The notes beneath the pieces were generated by a model. That model saw only the letters and a list, made by a program, of their open reading frames with translations, did no database searches and was not told the origin of the DNA. Shown here piece after piece: positions 47,380 to 59,722 of a DNA stretch of 64,000 nucleotides. Position numbers and translations under genes: made by a program. The DNA comes from Pyrus communis (lineage: Eukaryota > Streptophyta > Magnoliopsida > Rosales > Rosaceae), in NCBI RefSeq assembly GCF_963583255.1, contig NC_084811.1:13782088-13846087 (forward strand), written 5' to 3'. The first letter of the stretch is position 1, and every line of letters begins with the position of its first letter.

Positions 47380-49150
47380 AATACCCCCACACTTAGCTTT
47401 TGCTAGTCCTCGAGCAAAACAGAATAAAAACAAATAAACAAAACGACACTAAACACGTAAAACACAACCTAAACCTTCCAACAACCGTCTTAGGGATTTC
47501 CAATGCACATGACATGTTAAAAATCATCATTCTCACAGATTTTAGTCATCTTCACACTTAAGTACATTCTTAATCATAGTCACCATATACTAGTTCACAA
47601 TTAAGCATTTAAAACATGCCTTAGAGAATTTGCTCAATTCCTTACAAGATATGCACTCGATTTTCACTCAGAATTTCTAACTACACACCCTAATCTAGTC
47701 ATATGTGAGAAGATTGATGTAACATGAAAACGAACACTCACATATAAGTATCACAAAGAACGCAATTTCTGGAGTTAATAAGCATGTTTAGAAATGATCT
47801 CATGAATGGAATGCTACTACTTAGACGTGAGAACCAGTGACACCATAAGCTCATACCAAGTTCAAACTCCACAAATTGAAATACACAACACTCAAGATAG
47901 AAGTCAAGGGTTGTAACGGGGCTTGGGGTATGTGGATAACAAAGAAGGGATATGGAAAACAAAGGTTCTTAAAGAAATAGTGAGCAAAGCATTTGAATCA
48001 ACTTAGAATTCACTTTTGAATGAAAACTCAACTTTTGAACAAAAAGGGAGAATTTAGACAATTTACGCCCAGAATTGGTGTTTTGGAACCTTTCTTCAAT
48101 CACTTATTCTTTTTTTTTTTTTTTTTTTTCTTTTCTTTTGAATCTCAAAACATAAACACTTAAACATTCTCTCCCCCACACTTATTTTCTTGCATAATGT
48201 AACTCAAAAGGAATTCAATTAAGTCATGCTCACTATCTTTTAAGAACAAGGGTGGGGATTGTCCTAAACTAGGCTAGGTGAGGAAAAAGTGGGTTAACAA
48301 AGAACATGGGCTAACACGGCTCAACGGGGGTACAACTTACAACATATACGAAATATGGGAAGTGAGGCTATTTGGCTATGGTGGCAACTACACAACTTCA
48401 TCTTGAATATGTGTTATGCAAATCAATAACATGCTTTGAATGAAATGGGCATGAGTTCTAGCATTTGGAACTATATGATGAAACGCCTTCTAAGTAGTAA
48501 CCAAGCAAAGAATAATGAGATCATGCAACGACTTTAGAAAACAAGAAATCACAGATTATACTCTCCAAAGAACGTTATAGGCTCAAGTCTCTCAGGGTTG
48601 TAGCATTTGTTTGAGTTCCTTCCTTCAGGCATGTTACAAAAACTAAATTTTCTTTTATGATTGCATGTGAAGTCATACATTATAACCATAACCAAGCATA
48701 TACCAAGAGTAAATCAAACTTTTCTCTATGTTTATAACTCTTTTTAACAGTCATGCAATTACAAACCAAATCCTTATCATTGTGTTGGAAGGTATCCTAA
48801 GACACAAACACACACACAAAAACAACTTTAAAACAACTCTTTTTGGGTTTTTCAAAACAATTTTTCAAATTTTTATGGGATTTTCGAATTTTTAAGACAA
48901 AACACACTAAAACAGTTTTAAAACAGTGAGAAACAACATATGAAGTGATAGGTGATAAAATCCAACGAATTTGCATCAAATATACTTAGTTACCCCCCCA
49001 CACTTAAATCAAACATTGTCCTCAATGTTTTAAGCATAGATTCACACAAAGCATAAGTAAATACACAAAAAGCACTTAAACATACTAAACATGGCATAAT
49101 GTAATTAACAAAGAGAAGAGTTTAGAGACGCAAATCTGGTTATAGAGTGT
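47380..49150 (-). other. 3' non-coding region and polypurine tract of element F
   Basis: Complement of AAGTGTGGGGG at 47384-47394 (plus-strand primer), 48173-48183 and 48993-49005. A T-run lies near 48110-48130. No gene. The module begins beyond about 49150. Confidence 0.8.
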
Positions 49151-49573
49151 AAATTCCATCTTCTCCTTGGTAATTGCATTGAGGCTTTGATCTTTGTGAT
49201 TCCACAGGCTTACTCTTGAACTGGTTTCTGCCCATCGTTGATTTTCCTTTGTGCTACTGGGCTGGAGGATTCTTTTGGTCTTCCCCAAAGGTCTGAGCTT
49301 ACCCCTTTGGTCTGTTTCTTTGTTCAATCTTTCCAATTCGTATTGAAAAGGGTTGGAGGATAACTCAGCCTATGTTTGTCTCCACATGCTTCAATGTATC
49401 ATTTTCACTTGCCTTACTCGCTCCCCTTTGCAGAAGTGGTCCCTTCTCCGGAAATGTATCAACCGTTGAAGATGACTACTCGAGAGCAACGCTAGGTAAG
49501 CAATCAGGAATAGATTCCAGGCAGTTGGCTCCAGAACGGAAGACTGACTCCAAGTGCCGGCTGATTGCTTGTT

Positions 49574-49846
49574 TTACTTTGCCATGCGAGTAAGAACAAG
49601 GACAAAGAAAAAGACAGGGAAAGAGCATGATATGAGATATTTTTGCTTTTGACCTTGATGATATGAGATACCTTTGCTTTTGAAGAAGCGGTTGGTTGAA
49701 TCAGCACATGTATTTGTTGTGCTGTTTCCTCCTGGGTCATCTGTACTCCAGGCATCTGGTATCATCTTTGGGGAAGAAGAAAGAATTGAGTATTTCGAAA
49801 GGCTTGGCTGGGAGTGCACCCTCAGAGGTGAGGGAGAGTTGGGCAT
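49574..49846 (-). CDS. Small ORF with hydrophobic C-terminus, divergent partner in module of F (90 aa)
   Basis: Counterpart of 18908-19177. Starts GAAGAAAATGCCC, about 45 bp after a TATA box (complement of ATATATAG at about 49888-49895). Both ends match the D copy (SLSKYSILSSSPKMIPDAWS; SCSFPVFFFVLVLTRMAK), while about 20 residues in the middle differ because of offsetting indels. Function unknown and coding status uncertain. Confidence 0.35.
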   Translation of the reverse strand: MPNSPSPLRVHSQPSLSKYSILSSSPKMIPDAWSTDDPGGNSTTNTCADSTNRFFKSKGISYHQGQKQKYLISCSFPVFFFVLVLTRMAK

Positions 49847-49895
49847 TTTCTTCAGGTTTGCCCTGCCATAAAAGACGAAGGTCGACATATATAGA

Positions 49896-50429
49896 GATAA
49901 TAGCAAGTGGTGGTACTTTTTACCTTTGTCGACAAACGTTTTGATCTCGCAACTCTGGCTTTTTGAAATAGTGGCGCCTCTTTGATCTCTGAACACGCCT
50001 CTTCGATTTCTGAGCAGGCGCCCCTTCGATTTCTGAACGACGCCCCTTTGCTTTTATAACGACACGTAGTAGTGCGGATGCGGCTCCTTTTGACAAAGCT
50101 GCACGCGTTTTCTGAAAAGCAGAGAAAGCGTCGCCGAACTTTGCGCTTGTCGGCTAAAGATGTGTAGTTGTGACGATGGCCTCCACGTGTTGTCTGAAAA
50201 GAAGAAATCTTTTGACAAAGTTGAACGCGCCTTCTGAAAAGCCGAGAAAGCGTCGCCTAAATTACGCCGGAAATTCCGGCTTCTTGAATCGGTGGACGCG
50301 TCGCCTTGGCTTTTATAGAGCTATCGATCACCACAACAAACACACTCTGAAGATTTCCCATTCTTGAAAATCGACTCCGGCCCTTTGAAATTTAACTTCA
50401 TCCCATCTCTTTGAACACTTTTGAAAAAA
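49896..50429. promoter_or_regulatory. Divergent promoter region of the module in element F
   Basis: Same arrangement as in D: plus-strand TATA-like TTTTATAGAG at 50311-50320, about 110 bp before the ORF; a CACGTG G-box at 50184-50189; four repeats resembling TTCAGAAATCGAAGGGGCG on the minus strand (about 49966-50055); and two copies of the CTTTGTCAAAA-type motif (about 50090 and 50210). Confidence 0.6.
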
Positions 50430-51107
50430 ATGGCAAACTCATCGAACCTTAGCTTGGAATTGAGCCTTAGCAGTGATACGGGCGCGCCGCGTCAAGGTAA
50501 CGTATGGCGCCCTTCTTTCTTTTCTTCTAACGGTCCTCTCACAGGTGAAGACTCCGTGATGCAGGACGCCACAACAGCTACAATAGTAGCTAGGAACCTC
50601 CTCACTCCAAAAGATAGTAGGCTGCTGTCAGGACGGTCCGATGAGTTGGCCGTTCAAGAGTCCCTCGCACTTAGTGTTCAGTGTGCGAGTTCTGTGTCCA
50701 ACATGGGCCAACGCCTGCTTGCCCGCTCCCGTCAGGTGGAATCATTGATGGCAGAGGTGGAAAGTCTCAAGCAGGAGATCCAGCAGCTGAAGTATGAGAA
50801 TAGAAGTTTGCACGTGCTTGCAAACAACTATTCGACGGGCATGAAGAGGAAGCTTGATGAGCTGTAAGAGTCTGAAGGTCGGATTCACAGTGACCGTCAA
50901 AGGTTTTCGTCTTTCCTCCCGAGGCACCTTTTTCCTGGCTCATCCAGCGCTTGGCCAAGTATTGAGGCCTGGAATGCTCTATCTTCGATGCCTCCCGCTC
51001 CGATGCCTTCTGTTCCTATGCCTTCCGCTCCGATGCCTTCCGCTTCTACGCCTTCCGCTCCAAGAGTAAAGCCACGTAGTGGGGCCTCAAGCAAACAACC
51101 TTTATGA
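50430..51107 (+). pseudogene. Antisense coiled-coil ORF in element F, one nonsense codon
   Basis: Counterpart of the 225-codon ORF of D, in the same orientation relative to its element (antisense). ATG at 50430 in the context AAAAAATGGC. One C-to-T change turns a Gln codon into TAA (50865-50867, codon 146); downstream the frame stays open to a TGA at 51105-51107, giving the same 678-nt length as in D. The central region and coiled coil are almost unchanged; differences cluster at the N-terminus, the coiled-coil end and the proline tail. A truncated 145-residue protein keeping the conserved core and most of the coiled coil could still be made. Confidence 0.7.
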
Positions 51108-51119
51108 AGCATCATCTTT

Positions 51120-51641
51120 CTTTGTTTAGCAGTGCCTATCAATAAATCAAACATTTTCTCAATGTTACAATCATAGACTCACACAATTAATAAACAAACA
51201 AACAATAACAACTAAACAACCTAACAAGGCAGAAACGAAATAGCAACAAAGAAATTTTTTTTTTTTTTTTTAATCAAATTTTCGGAGTTTTATACCAAGA
51301 CACTATAAAACACACTAAAACACTCTAAAAACGCTTAAAACAGCAAGAAACAACATTCTAAGTGATAGGTGAATAAATCCCACGAAATTCATGCAAATAC
51401 AAATTGTTTACCCCCCCACACTTAAATCAAACTTTGTCCTCAATGTTTTAAGCAGAAAGTCACAACAGAGCAAGCAAATAAACAAATACGAGAAAAAAAG
51501 CAAAGTAAAGGCAGTAAAGAAAAAGAAAGGAATAAAAATAAGTCTCTTAAAGGGGTTTCCAAGTTCTTCTCTATTCGGATGCATGGGTTGCCTCCCACGA
51601 AGCGCTTTCTTTTACGTCTTGCAGCCGGACGGTACCTCCGT
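51120..51641 (-). repeat. Partial duplicate copies of 3' non-coding sequence beside the module
   Basis: Between the pol stop and the module there are two incomplete copies of the start of the 3' non-coding region: one from 51641 to about 51272 (with its purine tract at 51411-51423), then T17 (51255-51271, A17 in element sense), then a shorter second copy (about 51254-51141, ending at the TTGATTTA motif). The complete region appears again on the other side of the module. Confidence 0.75.
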
Positions 51642-54600
51642 TTAAGCTTGACTAGGTTCCACGGCATGGAGGGGTACCTCCTCCACGACATGCTCCTCAA
51701 ACATCTCGTAATAGGGCTTCAATCGATGCCCATTCACTTTGAATTCTTGCTGCGTCCTTGAACTTTTGATTTGCACTGCACCATGAGGGAAAACATTAGT
51801 AACAACAAACGGGCCAATCCATTTAGAAGGCAACTTACCAGGAAACAAACGTAGGCGAGAGTTGAAAAGTAACACTTTCTGCCCAATTGTGAAGGTCTTG
51901 GTTCGAATCATTTTATCATGGAATGCTTTGGTCTTGGCTTTGTACATTCGGGCATTCTCATAGGTTTCATTCCGAATCTCCTCAAGTTCATTCAATTGGA
52001 GCTTCCTATGAACTCCCGCTGCATCTATGTCCATGTTGAAAGTCTTCACGGCCCAATGTGCCTTGTGCTCTAACTCTACAGGCAAATGACATGGCTTACC
52101 ATAGACGAGCCGAAAAGGTGACATCCCAATGGGTGTTTTGTATGCCGTACGATATGCCCACAGTGCATCATCTAAGCGTAAGCTCCAATCCCTCCTTGTT
52201 GGTCCAACGGTCTTCTCCAAAATTTGTTTGATTTCTCGGTTAGACACCTCGGCTTGGCCATTTGTTTGAGGATGGTAAGGTGTGGAGACCTTATGGTTGA
52301 CATGGTACTTTCTTAGCAACGCCTCAATGGTCTGATTGCAAAAGTGAGACCCTCCATCACTTATGATTACTCTCGGCATCCCAAACCTAGCAAAAATGTT
52401 AGTTTTCACGAAATCTGCAACCACCTTAGAATCGTTAGTACGGGTGGCTTTTGCTTCCACCCATTTAGAAACATAATCAACGGCTAGCAAGATATAAGTG
52501 AAACCATAAGATGGAGGGAAAGGGCCCATGAAATCAATGCCCCAAACATCAAAAATTTCAACATTAAAGACAGGGGTTTGCGGCATTTGGTCCTTGGTAC
52601 CTATGTTACCCATTCGTTGGCAACGATCACAAGACATACAAAAGGTTCTAGCATCCCTAAATATAGTCGGCCAATAAAAACCACACTCTAGAACCTTGAG
52701 GGCAGTGCGTTGTGTGCCAAAATGACCACCACATGCATATGTGTGACAAAAGCTTAGAATTGAGTGAAATTCAGAATCATGCACACATCTACGTACAATT
52801 TGATCTGAGCAATACTTCCACAAATAAGGGTCATCCCAAACATAGAAACGTGCATCATTTTTAAGCTTATCACGTTGGTGCTTGTTTAGTTCATTTGGAA
52901 TTTGTTTAGCCACCAAGTAATTTACTAAATCTGCATACCATGGTTCACTTACCTCAATGGATAGCAGCTGCTCATCTGGAAAAGTTTCAGGGATAGGCAC
53001 GGCATGTTCATGCTCCTCGTGGATCATTCGGCTTAAATGGTCAGCCACTACATTCTCGCTTCCTTTCTTATCCCGGATTTCAATATCAAATTCTTGAAGA
53101 AGAAGAATCCAACGGATAAGCCTCGGCTTTGCTTCCTTTTTCGTGAGCAAGTACCTCAAAGCTGCATGATCAGAATAAACGATTACTTTAGTACCAATTA
53201 AATATGAACGAAATTTATCTAAAGCAAAAACCACAGCTAGAAGTTCTTTTTCCGTCGTGGAGTAGTTCAATTGGGCATCATTGAGAGTCCGAGAGGCATA
53301 GTATATGACATGCTGCCGCTTGTCTCTTCTTTGTCCTAGAACAGCTCCTAATGCATAGTCGGATGCATCGCACATGAGCTCGAACGGAAGGCTCCAATCT
53401 GGAGGTACAATAATGGGGGCCGAGACTAGCTTCTCCTTGAGTTGGTTAAATGCCGAATTACACTCTTCATCAAACTTGAATGGCACATCTTTTTGAAGCA
53501 ATCGGCAAAGAAGGTTGGACATCTTGGAGAAGTCCTTGATAAAACGCCTATAGAACCCTGCATGGCCAAGAAACGAACGTACCTCTCTAACCGAAGTAGG
53601 AGAGGGTAAGTGACGTACAAGGTCTATTTTCGATTTATCTACTTCAATTCCTTTTTCTGAAACAATATGTCCTAAAACTATACCTTGTTTCACCATAAAG
53701 TGACATTTCTCCCAATTCAAGACAAGGTTAGTTTCAACACATCGTTTCAAAATTAAGGTCAGATTATCCAAGCAATTATCAAATGAACTCCCAAATACAC
53801 TAAAATCATCCATGAAAACCTCAATGATCTTTTCAACAAAATCGGAAAATATACTTACCATACACCTTTGGAAAGTGGCCGGTGCGTTGCATAAGCCAAA
53901 TGGCATGCGACGATAAGCAAATGTTCCAAAGGGACATGTGAATGTGGTATTCTCTTGATCATCCGGGGCTATCACAATTTGGTTATATCCAGAGTATCCA
54001 TCAAGAAAATAGTAAAAAGCATGACCGGCTAACTTTTCGAGCATCTGGTCGATGAATGGCAAAGGAAAGTGATCTTTCCTAGTCATGGCATTTAGCTTCC
54101 GGTAATCGATACATACGCGCCATCCAGTCTGAATGCGTGTAGGCACGAGCTCATTCTCATCATTCTTGATAACAGTTACTCCGGACTTCTTGGGAACGAC
54201 TTGAACTAGAGAGACCCAACGGCTATCGGAGATAGGGTAGATCACTCCGCAATCCAAAAGCTTGATTATTTCCTTCTTCACCACTTCCATCATCGGAGGG
54301 TTGAGACGGCGTTGAGCCTCTCGAGTTGGTTTAGCCCCCTCCTCAAGAAGTATACGGTGCATGCATGTGGTAGGGCTTATTCCTTTAATGTCGGCCAAAG
54401 TCCACCCTATGGCCGTTTTGTGTTTTCGCAGCACCCTCACAAGCTTCTCCTCCTCCATTGCCGTGAGACTTGATGAAATGATGACGGGCAATGTTTCGCC
54501 TTCTCCCAAAAACACATACTTCAAATGGTCAGGCAACGGCTTAAGTTCAAGCGATGGTGCCTGAACAACAGAAGGTAGCATCTTAGTGGAAACTGAATTT

Positions 54601-55514
54601 GAAAGTGAGAGTGGAACCTTACCATATTGTTGTGGCAATGACTCAAGGGCTGCCACAACCTCAATTATTTCTTCACTAGAACCCATTGCAAAGAATTCCT
54701 CCTCCTTGTTGTGGCCTTGCATTGGCCCAAATCCTTCATTTTTGCGCTCTATGGCCTTAGTGATGGTTGTTTCCAGGGCATCCTCGTTCAATTCTTCAAG
54801 GTATACCTGCGCCAAAGAATCGATAACATCAATGGAAAAACAAGAATGGTCATCAACGGGATATCTCATAGTTTCAGAAATATTAAAATCAATCACTTCC
54901 CCATCGAATTCCATTGTCAAGGTGCCTTTGTATACATCAATCTTCGTTCGGGCCGTCTTCATGAATGGCCTACCAAGGAGAATCGGCAAAGATGTAGAAT
55001 GGGCTGAATCCTCCATGTCTAGGACGTAGAAATCAGCCGGAAAAATTAAATGGTTCACCTGCACAAGCACATCTTCCAAAACTTCTTTTGGATACGCGTT
55101 AGAACGATCGGCCAATTGTATAATTACACCATCTTGTTTTAATTCACCCAAATTCATAGATGCATAAATAGAATAAGGCATGACATTTATGGATGCACCT
55201 AAATCAAGCATGGCATGTTCAAAACGATTATGTCCAATCACACAAGGAATCGTGAAACTACCGGGGTCTTTGCACTTGGTAGGCAGTTTACGTTGCAAAA
55301 CAGCGGACACATTCTCGCTTACCTTCACTACCTCTTTGTTTGCCCTTCTTCTCTTTGTATTGCATAGGTCCTTGAGGAATTTAGCATACTTTGGAACCTG
55401 TTTGATTGCATCGAGAAGCGGTATGTTCACTTGCACCTTCCGGAACGTTTCAAGAATGTCCTTCTCGCTTTCTTCCTTTTTTTTCTTGCATGAACCTGCG
55501 AGGAAAAGGTACAT
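51642..55514 (-). CDS. pol: pol polyprotein of element F: protease, RT, RNase H, integrase (1290 codons open)
   Basis: One uninterrupted frame. Protease active site DLGAS at 104-108, with LPILLGRPF near 176-184. RT 420-610 with catalytic D505 (LDGYSG) and D569/D570 (FMDD). RNase H with D716, E757, D782 and D825 (CDASDY, EKELLA, SDHAAL, ADHLSR). Integrase HHCC at H924, H931, C962, C965 and D,D35E at D994, D1053, E1089 (58 and 35 residues apart). The C-terminal domain ends near 1290. All expected catalytic residues are present. The first residues of this frame ([10 protein letters not shown]) are out of frame with the real gag-protease linker because of an extra base in an A8 run (plus strand 55477-55484), so translation from the normal gag would not reach it without correction. 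It replicates and integrates the element cDNA in virus-like particles. Confidence 0.9.
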   Translation of the reverse strand: MYLFLAGSCKKKKEESEKDILETFRKVQVNIPLLDAIKQVPKYAKFLKDLCNTKRRRANKEVVKVSENVSAVLQRKLPTKCKDPGSFTIPCVIGHNRFEHAMLDLGASINVMPYSIYASMNLGELKQDGVIIQLADRSNAYPKEVLEDVLVQVNHLIFPADFYVLDMEDSAHSTSLPILLGRPFMKTARTKIDVYKGTLTMEFDGEVIDFNISETMRYPVDDHSCFSIDVIDSLAQVYLEELNEDALETTITKAIERKNEGFGPMQGHNKEEEFFAMGSSEEIIEVVAALESLPQQYGKVPLSLSNSVSTKMLPSVVQAPSLELKPLPDHLKYVFLGEGETLPVIISSSLTAMEEEKLVRVLRKHKTAIGWTLADIKGISPTTCMHRILLEEGAKPTREAQRRLNPPMMEVVKKEIIKLLDCGVIYPISDSRWVSLVQVVPKKSGVTVIKNDENELVPTRIQTGWRVCIDYRKLNAMTRKDHFPLPFIDQMLEKLAGHAFYYFLDGYSGYNQIVIAPDDQENTTFTCPFGTFAYRRMPFGLCNAPATFQRCMVSIFSDFVEKIIEVFMDDFSVFGSSFDNCLDNLTLILKRCVETNLVLNWEKCHFMVKQGIVLGHIVSEKGIEVDKSKIDLVRHLPSPTSVREVRSFLGHAGFYRRFIKDFSKMSNLLCRLLQKDVPFKFDEECNSAFNQLKEKLVSAPIIVPPDWSLPFELMCDASDYALGAVLGQRRDKRQHVIYYASRTLNDAQLNYSTTEKELLAVVFALDKFRSYLIGTKVIVYSDHAALRYLLTKKEAKPRLIRWILLLQEFDIEIRDKKGSENVVADHLSRMIHEEHEHAVPIPETFPDEQLLSIEVSEPWYADLVNYLVAKQIPNELNKHQRDKLKNDARFYVWDDPYLWKYCSDQIVRRCVHDSEFHSILSFCHTYACGGHFGTQRTALKVLECGFYWPTIFRDARTFCMSCDRCQRMGNIGTKDQMPQTPVFNVEIFDVWGIDFMGPFPPSYGFTYILLAVDYVSKWVEAKATRTNDSKVVADFVKTNIFARFGMPRVIISDGGSHFCNQTIEALLRKYHVNHKVSTPYHPQTNGQAEVSNREIKQILEKTVGPTRRDWSLRLDDALWAYRTAYKTPIGMSPFRLVYGKPCHLPVELEHKAHWAVKTFNMDIDAAGVHRKLQLNELEEIRNETYENARMYKAKTKAFHDKMIRTKTFTIGQKVLLFNSRLRLFPGKLPSKWIGPFVVTNVFPHGAVQIKSSRTQQEFKVNGHRLKPYYEMFEEHVVEEVPLHAVEPSQA

Positions 55515-55775
55515 TGGGCAGATTAGGACGTGAAGTACATGAATTTGAACTTAAATTACCTGATTTGGCCGAGGTAGGGTGATCTGCCTCAGGTTGTGTC
55601 GTCTTTTCATCTACTTTCTGGGCAGATTTGGGATTGTTTGGCTCGGTCCCAACTTCTTTTCCACCCCTTAGGGTGATGGCCTTGGCGGATTCGAATCCTC
55701 CCTTTGGATTGACTGTGGTTGAGCTAGGAAGCTTTCCTTGCTCTCTAATCTGTCCAAGGAACTCAGAAATCTGCC
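55515..55775 (-). pseudogene. Broken gag-protease linker of element F
   Basis: Holds the end of gag (QIGQISEFLGQIREQGKLP, then ESAKAITLRGGKEVG) in a frame different from both gag and pol. The glutamine-rich coiled coil before QIGQ (present in A, about 1315-1390) is deleted, and the joint creates a TAG stop for gag. Together with the A8 slip this separates gag from pol. Confidence 0.8.
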
Positions 55776-57050
55776 CTATTTGTTACTTTCCAAAGACGTA
55801 CCTGAATGAGATGATGCCGAAGGTTGTTGGGATTGTTGGGGTGCATACGGCTTGGAATAAAAACCAGGGGGGTTTGGCCTAAATCCTCCTTGTTGGGCAG
55901 CTTGTTGTGGCTCCCTCCATTTGAAGTTTGGATGGTCCCTCCATCCGGCATTGTAAGTGTTCGAGTATGGGTTGTTTTGATTTTGTCCTTGGAAACCAAT
56001 TGCATTGGCAGATTCCCACCCACCATTCTCGATTAGTTGAGGGCACTTGTCGGATGGATGCCCTTGAAATGAGCACACGCCACAGACTTGGTGTTCTTGT
56101 GCTTTTGGACCAATCACAACCTGAGAAACAAGAGAAGTAAGATTAGCAAGTTGTGATTGAATTTCAGAAATAGCACTTACCTCATTTACACTTTGTTGCC
56201 GTGGGGCTTCCCTTTGGCCCACTCCTTCATATTGTTGAGCGTTGAGCGCTCGGTTGGCTATGAGAACCTTGGCATCCCTTGGTGTTTTGTCCACCAATGC
56301 TCCTCCCGCTGATGCATCAAGCATTTGACGTTCGATAGGAAGGAGGCCCTCATAGAAATATTGAAGGAGAAGTTCCTCCTTCATTTGATGTTGGGGACAT
56401 GAAGCTACAAGGCCCTTGAAGCGCTCATAATAAGCCGGGAAGAATTTCTGTTGAATACCACTAATTTTCTTCCGTAGGAGAATCACTCTCGAAGTAGGGA
56501 AGAATTTCTCCAAGAAAGCACGCTTCATACTCTCCCACGAAGTCACAGTTCCCGGGGCTAGTTCGTAGAGCCAATCTTTGGCCTTGTCCATAAGTGAAAA
56601 TGGAAAGGCCTTCATCTTCAATATACTCCCATCCACATTGACGGGGGTCATGCTCGAACAAACCACCTCGAACTCCTTCAAGTGTTTGTTGGGGTCTTCC
56701 ATAGACAAGCCATGGAACTTCGGAATATGGTGTAACAAACTGGATTTGAGTTCAAATTCCTCAGTCTTCCCCTCTGCAGCTGTGGGGTATTGGATACAAA
56801 GAGGCAATGCATTATCCAAACCCGAGGCCGAAAGCTCCTTGATGGTTCTATTATCTGCTGCCATGGCTTGTTCTTCTTCAAAAATCTGATCCGTGGGCTT
56901 TTCTTCTACACCTACTTCGTCTTCTTCAAGCCCAGGTTGTGGTGGAGGTTGTGGTGGCTCTTGTTGACTCCTCGTTCTCCTCAAAGTGCGTTCAAAATCA
57001 CCGTCAAAGTCGGAGATGTTCTCTATAATAGGCCGAGAGCGACGAGTCAT
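55776..57050 (-). CDS. gag: gag of element F (424 aa)
   Basis: The ATG at 57050 lies about 115 bp after the primer site; the first residues MTRRSRP match the other copies. N-terminal basic/acidic region, gag core at about 95-220 (KAKDWLYELAP, EKFFPTSRV, FPAYYERFK), a helical segment (EGLLPIERQMLDAS), CCHC knuckle CGVCSFQGHPSDKC at 323-336, then a Gln/Pro-rich tail. Four to five residues are missing at GIQQKFFPAYY relative to A and C. The frame ends early in LESNK where the C-terminal coiled coil is deleted. Structural protein of the particle; probably partly functional at best. Confidence 0.88.
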   Translation of the reverse strand: MTRRSRPIIENISDFDGDFERTLRRTRSQQEPPQPPPQPGLEEDEVGVEEKPTDQIFEEEQAMAADNRTIKELSASGLDNALPLCIQYPTAAEGKTEEFELKSSLLHHIPKFHGLSMEDPNKHLKEFEVVCSSMTPVNVDGSILKMKAFPFSLMDKAKDWLYELAPGTVTSWESMKRAFLEKFFPTSRVILLRKKISGIQQKFFPAYYERFKGLVASCPQHQMKEELLLQYFYEGLLPIERQMLDASAGGALVDKTPRDAKVLIANRALNAQQYEGVGQREAPRQQSVNEVSAISEIQSQLANLTSLVSQVVIGPKAQEHQVCGVCSFQGHPSDKCPQLIENGGWESANAIGFQGQNQNNPYSNTYNAGWRDHPNFKWREPQQAAQQGGFRPNPPGFYSKPYAPQQSQQPSASSHSGTSLESNK

Positions 57051-57164
57051 ACACAGTACCTAAAAAAAAAAACAAGGAAACAAACAAACTAAGAATCTGA
57101 AATAAGAATGCACGAAAAACAAAAAAATATAAAAATAAAGACAAAGGATTAGCAAAGTTGCTAA

Positions 57165-57182
57165 TCCCCGGCAACGGCGCCA
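57165..57182 (-). promoter_or_regulatory. Primer binding site of element F
   Basis: Plus strand TCCCCGGCAACGGCGCCA, exact tRNA-Asp match, five bases inside the 5' LTR edge. Confidence 0.94.
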
Positions 57183-57187
57183 AAATT

Positions 57188-59722
57188 TGATGCGAGATTT
57201 ACTTGACACTCAAATTAAACCCTCGTTTGACAATTGTAGTAGAATGGATAAGTGAGGGATCGTTCTAGACCGGGGATTAGGAGGGCTTGCTAAAACCTTC
57301 TAAATTGACTTAAAAACATAAAAACTAAATTAAAATACTCTTAACAAGACTACTATGACTCAGAATGGCTTTGAAAAACTCAAATTGTCTAAAACAATCA
57401 AATTGACTCAAATAGAAGCTAGAACTTGATTTAGACGAATTTGCAATTGTTTATGACTCCAAAAGCTTAAAGATACAAAAATAAAACAAATACGAATGAT
57501 TAAGACTTAACAAAATAGGGGGGGGGAATTGTGGTTGGACGATATTAAATTAAAAAGACAGAATATCATTAAAGGCAAAATGTAAATATGAATGTGATAA
57601 AAATATGGATGATGGAATAGCCAAGGGGTTCTTCTCCACACATGTTACACTTGCAAACAAAATTGATTCTCAGTTGGTCTTTCGATAAGTTGTGAAACTC
57701 AATGCTCCAAGTTAATTAGATCCGCTTAGATTAACTTTCAGATTTCCCTAAATTCGTTGGATTGAATGGAATACGCATTACAACCAAATTATTCTTAATC
57801 AAAGTCCCTAACTATGGAATACGCATGATAGAGACATTCAACAAAGATCATTAAGTTCAACGGAAATCATAAACATCGACGAGGCATTCGTTACTATGGA
57901 ATACGCATGAAACTTATGCCAAGAATTCGTTTAACGCGATTGTTTATAAGCAACCTCCACTACTTGTGAATATAAGTTCATAACGATTAGGTGAAATTCA
58001 CTTATATTCTAGCGTCATATTTATGCATGAAAATTAAGCTTGCAATCTCAATGAACATACATAAATAAGTTATCAATCAAACAGTTAAACGAATTGAATC
58101 CACAACTTATGAAATTCCAACCAAACGTAATCAATTCAAATTGCAAATATAAACATAGTTTCGAATCACCCCCTAGCTAAAGGGGGTTTAGTTCCTCATA
58201 ACTTTGAAATCAAAGAAACACCTAAACATTCCAACAACTCAAACTTGAATTGTATGAACGTTTAGGCACTCTTATCTTCCATTCGTCATGCGTACAAAAC
58301 AAAGAGAATTAAATTATAACTTTGAAATCAAAGAAACACCCAAACATTCCAACAACTCAAACTTGAATTGTATGAACGTTTAGGCACTCTTCTCTTCCTC
58401 TTCGTTGTGTCACAAGGTCTAAGGAGATGTTAAGGGCTTTAGGTGTATTTGGAATGGAGTAGGGAGTGGTTGGAGATGGAAGAGTGAAGAGAAAATATGC
58501 AGAAAATGAAGTGGGACTCACGGCAATGGAATGGGTTTGTTGCTTGGTGTTTGTAACTGAAAATGTGTATGGAAGAGTAAGTGTATGAATTGAGGTGTGG
58601 ATGCTTATTTATAGGTGAAGAGGAGGGAACATGACAACTAGGAACTTGGTGGAAATCTGAAATGGTGATGGGAGATGCATGTGGCTGTTTTATGCATGTG
58701 CTTAAAGGGTGGTGAATGCATATGCTTTGACAGAAATGAAAGGGATAATGCACGGTTTTGAGAAGTTTTCTGGTGGTTGTGAGGTGGATCAATGATTAGA
58801 ATCTTGTAAGGGTGGAAATGCATGTGGAATGGATGTGAAATCTGCCAAAATGAATGTGAAAGGAATGCTGGAAATGCATGTGAATGTAGGCCACGGCAAA
58901 GGGTGTTGTTTGTGGAATGATGGCAGGTTGTGTATGTGTTTGGGAAGAGAATAAATGTATGATGGTGGCTGAATGATTAAAGGGAATGAATGGGAGTGAC
59001 ACTAGGTTGATTATGCATGTGGAAATGCTGGAATTATCAATGGTTATGCACGGCAAAGGTTGGAAAAACTGATTATGGATGCATGTGTTGAATGATTTCT
59101 TGGTGAGGGATGTGGAGTGGTTGAATGTGGTGCAATGATAATGTTTTGTGGCTGAATTGGTGGTGGAATTATGATGGGAATGCTTGTAGGGTTGATATGC
59201 ATGTGGATTAGGTTGGAAAGAGGTGGAAATGGAATGTTATGCAATGATAATGTCTTGTAAAGATACTAATAAATAATGCATGTAGGGTTAGGAAATAAAA
59301 TCATAACTTAAAGGGGGATGATTAAAGGGTGTTGAAAGGTTTTGCATGGCTTTGAAGTGATTGTGGATTGGGCTAGAGTTTAAGTACATGAAATGGACCC
59401 AAATTGCTCCCCCTTGCATGGCAAGGAATGGTGTTTGTGTTAAGCCCAAGGCAAGGTGAATGTAATTGAGTTAGGGCCATTGTTTTGTGTCTTCAAGTGC
59501 ATACAAGGCCTTTAAATTCGTCCATCCTCTTGGCTCCATGGATAAGCTATCCAATCCATGCCCAAAAATGCTCCAAATGGCCTCAAAATGCACTTTCTTG
59601 CTCCCTAGGCCCTTAGAACCTAAAAACACACAAAAGAAGCATAAAGGACTAAAATAACGAGAGAAACATAACGTAAATGCACGAGAACAAGCCATTTAAG
59701 TCGCATGAATATGCTCCTATCA
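57188..59722 (-). repeat. 5' LTR of element F
   Basis: Nearly identical to 44846-47379. Differences seen by eye: 59406 G versus 47063 A, 59469 A versus 47126 G, 59513 T versus 47170 C, and nine versus eight G near 57520/45180. Minus-strand TATA-like TATAAATA at 58606-58613. Confidence 0.95.

Larger units (their letters stand above)
44846..59722 (-). mobile_element. Young full-length Athila element F with antisense module
   Basis: Minus-strand order: 5' LTR 59722-57188, primer site, gag 57050-55776, short broken linker, pol 55514-51642, duplicated 3' non-coding pieces, captured module with plus-strand coiled-coil ORF (51.1-49.2 kb), 3' non-coding region, polypurine tract 47394-47384, 3' LTR 47379-44846. 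TSD GAGGC on both sides. The LTRs (2535 and 2534 bp) show three substitutions and one G-run indel by eye, so the insertion is recent. 14.9 kb in all. Confidence 0.94.
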
